This document shows, piece after piece, positions 6,121 to 9,177 of a DNA stretch of 9,177 bases. Positions within the stretch are counted from its first letter, which is position 1. Each line of letters starts with the position of its first letter. The notes beneath the pieces were generated by a model that saw only the letters and a program-made list of their open reading frames with translations, was not told the DNA's origin and did not search any database. Source of the stretch: JBLHUT01 sp047629975. Its GTDB lineage: Bacteria; Pseudomonadota; Alphaproteobacteria; Rhodobacterales; Rhodobacteraceae. Both the position numbers and the translations under genes were made by a program. The stretch is taken from the NCBI GenBank assembly GCA_047629975.1, contig JBLHUT010000144.1:1-9177 (forward strand). The letters run 5' to 3'.

Positions 6121-7359
6121 TTATTTTGTCTGCTTTCGCCGCTCGTTGTCATTGGGGGTTAATCCATAAGGCTCCACAAGCGGCCAGATATGATCGGGCA
6201 CCATGTGTTTGAGATTGCCCGGTCGCTCCCGCCGCAAATGCAAGACTGTCTCGATCGCTTTCATTTCCACGCGCGCACGTGCGAACTCGGCGCCTTTGGG
6301 ACCAATGCGGGGCATCAGCCACCCCATAACCCCCCGAAGCCAGTTCGGCATCCGGCGAAGCGGCAATCCGCCCGCTGCAAGTTTGGTATTTTCCATAAAA
6401 CCGGAAACCGCACTGGCCCGTTTTCCAGAAGCACCAACAGGCCCCAAGCTGACCTCGTCACCCAGCCCCTCCAACATCTCGCGGCCACGCTCATTGCGAA
6501 CAATCAACCATTGCTCCCCCTGCCCGGCCATATATCCCACCGTAATGTCGGCCAGCGCATTCGTATAATCAACACAGGTCTTGCAAGTCAGCGGAAAGAA
6601 GTCCGACGGCAAATCGGACAGCGGTAGCTTCAGAAACGGGATTTCGCGTTTTGATCCGTTATCAAATCGCAATTCCACATGATAATCTGCCCGAAACTCA
6701 AGATAACTGATTGTTTCGGGCGCATCCGAGAGACGCGACAAGAACATGTGAAAATTCTCTGTCGTTGTATTATCCGAACACGGGGTTCCGATGACATACA
6801 ACCTTTCAAGGCCTAACCGGGCCTCGATCGCCCGCAAAGCATGCACCTGACACGGGATCCCGATAACCGCGATTTTGCGATGCCCCGCCTCCACAGCAGG
6901 TTCCAACAACGCCAGAAGCGGCGCAAAACCCATCCGCATCCCCCGTGCCTGCGCCATCGCGGCCGGGTCCGTCACAATAATCGGCTGGGGTTTCCATCGA
7001 TCATCAGGGTCCGGCCCCATGGTCAAAACCGCATCGACCGCGCCGGTTTCCAACAGCTTCTGCGCCAGCCGGGTCGTCAGCCCTGTCCATTGAGCCCCTG
7101 CCGCGGGGGTGCGCAATGCCGCCCGATACATTGCAAGATGAGGGCCAAAAAACCGTTGATCCGCATCGCTCAGATCCCGCTGCACACCATGTGCCGCCTG
7201 CTCGCGAACGCCGAAATCCGGTGTAATAAACTGGCAGGCCCGCCCGCACTCCGAGGCAAGATCCATGCGCGACAATCCACAATCCGTGCACATGTTGCGC
7301 GGCTTGGGCTCTTTCAGAAGCGGTGCGGAAAACCCCGGTTCAGAATTTGTAACTTGCAT
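6121..7359 (-). CDS. bciB: Ferredoxin-dependent divinyl (proto)chlorophyllide 8-vinyl reductase, BciB type
   Basis: A 412-residue member of the F420-hydrogenase beta-subunit family, closest by eye to BciB (cyanobacterial Slr1923-like) 8-vinyl reductases, which reduce the C8 vinyl group of (bacterio)chlorophyll precursors using FAD, two [4Fe-4S] clusters and reduced ferredoxin. Cluster-type cysteines: C24 and C27 in NMCTDCGLS, C38 and C42 in SECGRAC, C259 and C262 in LTCKTCVDYTNALAD. Further BciB-like stretches are GAQWTGL (88-94), IGIPCQVHALRAIE (166-179), GLERLYVIGTPCSDN (183-197) and DITVGYM (271-277). The start has GAGG about 9 bases upstream. It converges with the chemoreceptor-like gene and diverges from the permease gene. 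No other bch, puf or crt gene is in the window. The main alternative is another enzyme of the same family, such as an hydroxymethyl-chlorophyll-reductase-like or F420-linked reductase. Confidence 0.8.
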   Translation of the reverse strand: MQVTNSEPGFSAPLLKEPKPRNMCTDCGLSRMDLASECGRACQFITPDFGVREQAAHGVQRDLSDADQRFFGPHLAMYRAALRTPAAGAQWTGLTTRLAQKLLETGAVDAVLTMGPDPDDRWKPQPIIVTDPAAMAQARGMRMGFAPLLALLEPAVEAGHRKIAVIGIPCQVHALRAIEARLGLERLYVIGTPCSDNTTTENFHMFLSRLSDAPETISYLEFRADYHVELRFDNGSKREIPFLKLPLSDLPSDFFPLTCKTCVDYTNALADITVGYMAGQGEQWLIVRNERGREMLEGLGDEVSLGPVGASGKRASAVSGFMENTKLAAGGLPLRRMPNWLRGVMGWLMPRIGPKGAEFARARVEMKAIETVLHLRRERPGNLKHMVPDHIWPLVEPYGLTPNDNERRKQTK

Positions 7360-7508
7360 CGCCTGCCTCGGAAAAGTTGTACGTTAGGCAAACTCTAAAT
7401 CAGCAATCAGATAGTTTAAAGGGATGCGATGATATGCCCGCTTTTGATTTTGAGCACAGGCGGCTACCAATAATGACGTTTGCGCTAACAAAAGGCAGAT
7501 AGGCTGAA

Positions 7509-8471
7509 ATGAACCTCTCTTCGAACACAAAGGGTGCTGTATTGGCACTGGCGGCTTTTGGAATTTACTCAAGCCATGATGTAATCGTGAAGGTTCTTGG
7601 CAATTCCTATTCCGCTTTTCAGATTGTGTTTTTCAGCGTTCTACTCGGCTTTCCACTTGCGACGCTCATGCTGATGCGAGACACAACAGGTGGCAATCTG
7701 GTGCCGATACATCCGTGGTGGAGCTTGCTGCGCTCGGTATCAGTGGTCGCAACCGGAGCAAGCGCGTTTTACGCGTTTTCGACTCTGCCCTTGGCAACGG
7801 TCTATGCCATCCTGTTTGCAACACCCTTGCTGATTACAATTTTGTCGATCCCCGTTCTCGGAGAGGTCGTACGCCTGCGACGATGGATTGCCATTCTTGT
7901 CGGGTTGGCTGGCGTCATAATCGTTCTGCGACCTGACGAGGTGACGTTGACCCTCGGGCATGGCGCGGCATTGACGGCGGCAATTGGTGCCTCGATCGGG
8001 GCAATTGTTGTGCGCAAGATCGGTCGGGACGAACGAACAGTCGTGTTAATGCTCTACCCGATGGTCGCCAATTTTCTCGTTATGGGCGCCATCTTGCCCT
8101 TTGTTTACCGCCCCATGCCGGTCGAACATTTCGGCATGCTGGCATTGATCGCAATATGTGCCTTCGCAGCCGGTCTGTTGATCATCGGAGCCTATAAATC
8201 AGGTGAGGCAGTCATCGTCGCGCCCATGCAATATTCACAAATTATCTGGGCCAGCCTTTATGGCATGTTGTTCTTCAACGAGATCCCCGACCTGACAACA
8301 ATCGCGGGCGCAAGCATCGTGATTTCCAGCGGGCTTTACATTCTGCTACGCGAAAGCAAGGCAAATGTATCGCAGAACACACCAAACCTACGAACACGCT
8401 CGCGGCCGGAAATGGGCACATCCCTGAGGGTCGGGCATTGGTTGCGGCCCAACAAAACAAGGCAGAAATAG
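7509..8471 (+). CDS. EamA/DMT-family permease
   Basis: A 320-residue inner-membrane transporter of the drug/metabolite superfamily. Ten hydrophobic segments are visible (about 8-28, 36-56, 73-92, 95-117, 125-141, 151-170, 177-200, 208-228, 236-256, 263-280), arranged as two five-helix EamA repeats. Each repeat ends in the family pattern: PLATVYAILFATPLLITILS with GEVVRLRRW in the first, APMQYSQIIWASLYGMLFF with NEIPDLTTIAG in the second. A basic, hydrophilic tail follows (281-320), likely cytoplasmic. The substrate cannot be read from sequence; members export amino acids, metabolites or drugs, or take up small molecules. The ATG has only a weak AGG 5 bases upstream. The 149-base divergent gap to bciB shows no perfect PpsR/CrtJ (TGT-N12-ACA) or FnrL (TTGAT-N4-ATCAA) site. 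Confidence 0.92.
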   Translation: MNLSSNTKGAVLALAAFGIYSSHDVIVKVLGNSYSAFQIVFFSVLLGFPLATLMLMRDTTGGNLVPIHPWWSLLRSVSVVATGASAFYAFSTLPLATVYAILFATPLLITILSIPVLGEVVRLRRWIAILVGLAGVIIVLRPDEVTLTLGHGAALTAAIGASIGAIVVRKIGRDERTVVLMLYPMVANFLVMGAILPFVYRPMPVEHFGMLALIAICAFAAGLLIIGAYKSGEAVIVAPMQYSQIIWASLYGMLFFNEIPDLTTIAGASIVISSGLYILLRESKANVSQNTPNLRTRSRPEMGTSLRVGHWLRPNKTRQK

Positions 8472-8507
8472 ACAAAGCCCGACGAAAACAAGTGTGCTCC
8501 GGCCCCT

Positions 8508-8527
8508 TGCAATACGCATCACTGCGC
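8508..8527 (+). repeat. 20-bp imperfect direct repeat, copy upstream of tRNA-Pro
   Basis: TGCAATACGCATCACTGCGC matches the copy at 8687-8706 at 17 of 20 positions, including an unbroken first 11 bases. The two copies lie either side of the tRNA-Pro gene, 179 bases apart. The upstream copy sits about 20-40 bases before the tRNA, where its promoter would be expected. Confidence 0.6.
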
Positions 8528-8546
8528 GGAACCCCGTTTTTAAAGT

Positions 8547-8623
8547 CGGGCTGTAGCGCAGCCTGGTAGCGCACCTGCTTCGGGAGCAGGGGGTCGGAGG
8601 TTCGAATCCTCTCAGCCCGACCA
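8547..8623 (+). tRNA. tRNA-Pro (anticodon CGG)
   Basis: A complete 77-nt cloverleaf. The acceptor stem CGGGCTG (8547-8553) pairs with CAGCCCG (8613-8619), followed by discriminator A and an encoded CCA (8621-8623). The D-arm is GCGC/GCGC around AGCCTGGTA. The anticodon stem CCTGC/GCAGG encloses loop TTCGGGA, giving anticodon CGG at 8581-8583, which reads proline codon CCG. The variable region is GGGTC and the T-arm is GGAGG-TTCGAAT-CCTCT with one G-U pair. It lies 75 bases after the permease gene. Confidence 0.97.
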
Positions 8624-8624
8624 G

Positions 8625-8640
8625 TTTTTTCTTGTTTTTA
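8625..8640 (+). terminator. T-rich tract ending tRNA-Pro transcription
   Basis: TTTTTTCTTGTTTTTA begins one base after the encoded CCA. No separate hairpin precedes it, so the tRNA acceptor and T-arms would serve as the stem. Likely the tRNA terminator, but judged only by position and composition. Confidence 0.45.
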
Positions 8641-8686
8641 TCAGCAGCGCTCCTAGCCGCCAGCCTGATGCACTTCGTTGGCACGG

Positions 8687-8706
8687 TGCAATACGCAGAA
8701 CCGCGC
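8687..8706 (+). repeat. 20-bp imperfect direct repeat, copy downstream of tRNA-Pro
   Basis: TGCAATACGCAGAACCGCGC, partner of the copy at 8508-8527. It lies 64 bases after the tRNA, in a stretch (8641-8774) in which I see no gene. Confidence 0.6.
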
Positions 8707-8774
8707 ACAAAAAGCCCATTTATTTTCGATGCAATAGCCACCGAATTGAAACCGTCGTGAACAACAACAGATTT

Positions 8775-8903
8775 TTAACCACGCAGATCCGTGCCCGCCA
8801 CATAGGTATGCACAAGCTCCGGCTTGGCCTCAAAATACACTGGCTCCCCGAAAGTCTGGACCGGCGGACGCTCAAACTTGACACTAAACCCGACACTCCG
8901 ATC
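8775..8903 (-). pseudogene. 3' fragment of a broken gene, C-terminal 42 codons
   Basis: On the minus strand an open frame runs from 8903 to a TAA at 8775-8777 and encodes 42 residues including GFSVKFERPPVQTFGEPVY and ELVHTYVAGTDLRG. The composition is that of an ordinary soluble protein rather than a shadow frame. It has no start codon or ribosome site of its own, and it meets the apparent left end of the IS element exactly at 8903/8904. The simplest reading is that the insertion cut this gene, leaving its C-terminus here. I do not recognise the family. A longer frame through 8953 in another register on the same strand looks like an artefact. Confidence 0.5.
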
Positions 8904-9073
8904 TGAGGTGCGCCTAGATTTGTAGACGGTTTGCTTGGTGATTTTGGAACCAAGGAGAGACGGATATGAGTAAGGGAATACGGTTTACGGATGAGTTCAA
9001 AAAGGACGCTGTGGCGCAGGTTGTTGAGCGTGGGTTAACCCGCGTGACCGAGGAACGCACTATTCTAAAGAAG
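8904..9073 (+). mobile_element. Left-end remnant of an IS3-family insertion sequence
   Basis: An IS3-type left terminus begins TGAGGTGCGCCTAGATTTGT at 8904. It is followed 62 bases later by the orfA start, a distance typical of the family, with AAGGAG just upstream of the ATG. Only the left end and fragments of orfA remain; no orfB (DDE transposase) sequence and no right inverted repeat are seen in the remaining 100 bases of the window. The element cannot move by itself as shown. The right limit given is where similarity to orfA ends. Confidence 0.65.
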
Positions 9074-9109
9074 AACCGTTCCGGGTTGGGGCCCGCCTGT
9101 GCGCGGTAG
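8966..9109 (+). pseudogene. IS3-family transposase OrfA, internally deleted
   Basis: A 47-codon frame starts MSKGIRFTDEFKKDAVAQVV, the typical N-terminus (first helix of the HTH) of IS3-family OrfA. It jumps directly at about residue 23 to LTRVTEERTILKK, which normally lies near the C-terminus in the leucine-zipper/frameshift region. The middle, with the rest of the helix-turn-helix and most of the coiled coil (about half of the usual 90-100 residues), is missing. After residue 36 the match stops and 11 unrelated residues lead to TAG. The internal deletion happens to keep the frame. The ATG has AAGGAG at 8952-8957. The last 68 bases of the window (9110-9177) hold nothing I recognise. Confidence 0.75.
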
Positions 9110-9177
9110 AAACAGCCTGTGCTATCGTTGCGACATGAAGGGCAGCGGCCGTTCGCTTATTGGTGGTTCTGGCATTG

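Noticed and set aside
6841..7398. 185-codon plus-strand frame opposite bciB
   Set aside because: It is basic, cysteine- and proline-rich and without domain features; bciB on the other strand explains the region.
7360..7508. Light/oxygen regulator sites (PpsR/CrtJ or FnrL) between bciB and the permease
   Set aside because: I scanned for TGT-N12-ACA and TTGAT-N4-ATCAA and found only half-sites, such as TTGAT at about 7445. There is a short AATCAG-C-AATCAG repeat at 7398-7410, but too little to call an operator.
8476..8485. AGCCCGAC upstream of the tRNA matching the tRNA 3' end, as a possible attachment site
   Set aside because: Only 8 bases match, far short of a usual tRNA-end att duplication, and no integrase gene is present.
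8388..8953. Minus-strand frames across the tRNA region (8388-8741 and 8720-8953)
   Set aside because: The first runs through the tRNA gene; the second is in a different register from the more protein-like frame ending at 8775 and reads into the IS end.

Overview
The window reads as a chromosomal segment of a marine alphaproteobacterium of the Rhodobacteraceae (Roseobacter group). This is inferred from the moderately high GC, the leuC / membrane protein / leuD / EEP-family / leuB layout, and a BciB-type 8-vinyl reductase, which suggests an aerobic anoxygenic phototroph. The genus cannot be fixed from this sequence.

Region 1 (about 1-5368) is a leucine biosynthesis block on the + strand: leuC (110-1516), leuD (2298-2903) and leuB (4259-5368). 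LeuC and LeuD are the two subunits of isopropylmalate isomerase, and LeuB is the next enzyme, 3-isopropylmalate dehydrogenase. Two non-leucine genes are inserted. A small multi-pass membrane protein of unknown function lies on the opposite strand between leuC and leuD. An exported protein of the endonuclease/exonuclease/phosphatase (EEP) fold, with several altered catalytic positions, lies between leuD and leuB.

Region 2 (5369-6089) holds a small soluble protein ending in a chemoreceptor-like signalling tip. Its start codon directly follows a long RNA hairpin that includes part of the Shine-Dalgarno sequence.

Region 3 (6121-8471) has a divergent pair: bciB on the - strand (bacteriochlorophyll biosynthesis, apparently away from a photosynthesis gene cluster) and an EamA/DMT-family permease on the + strand.

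Region 4 (8472-9177) is a small accessory patch: a tRNA-Pro(CGG) gene flanked by a 20-bp imperfect direct repeat, the 3' end of a broken minus-strand gene, and the left end of an IS3-family element whose orfA has lost its middle. No CRISPR array, rRNA gene or intact mobile element is visible. The strongest candidates for something undescribed are the start-codon hairpin with its mini-chemoreceptor, and the membrane gene antisense within the leuC-leuD interval.
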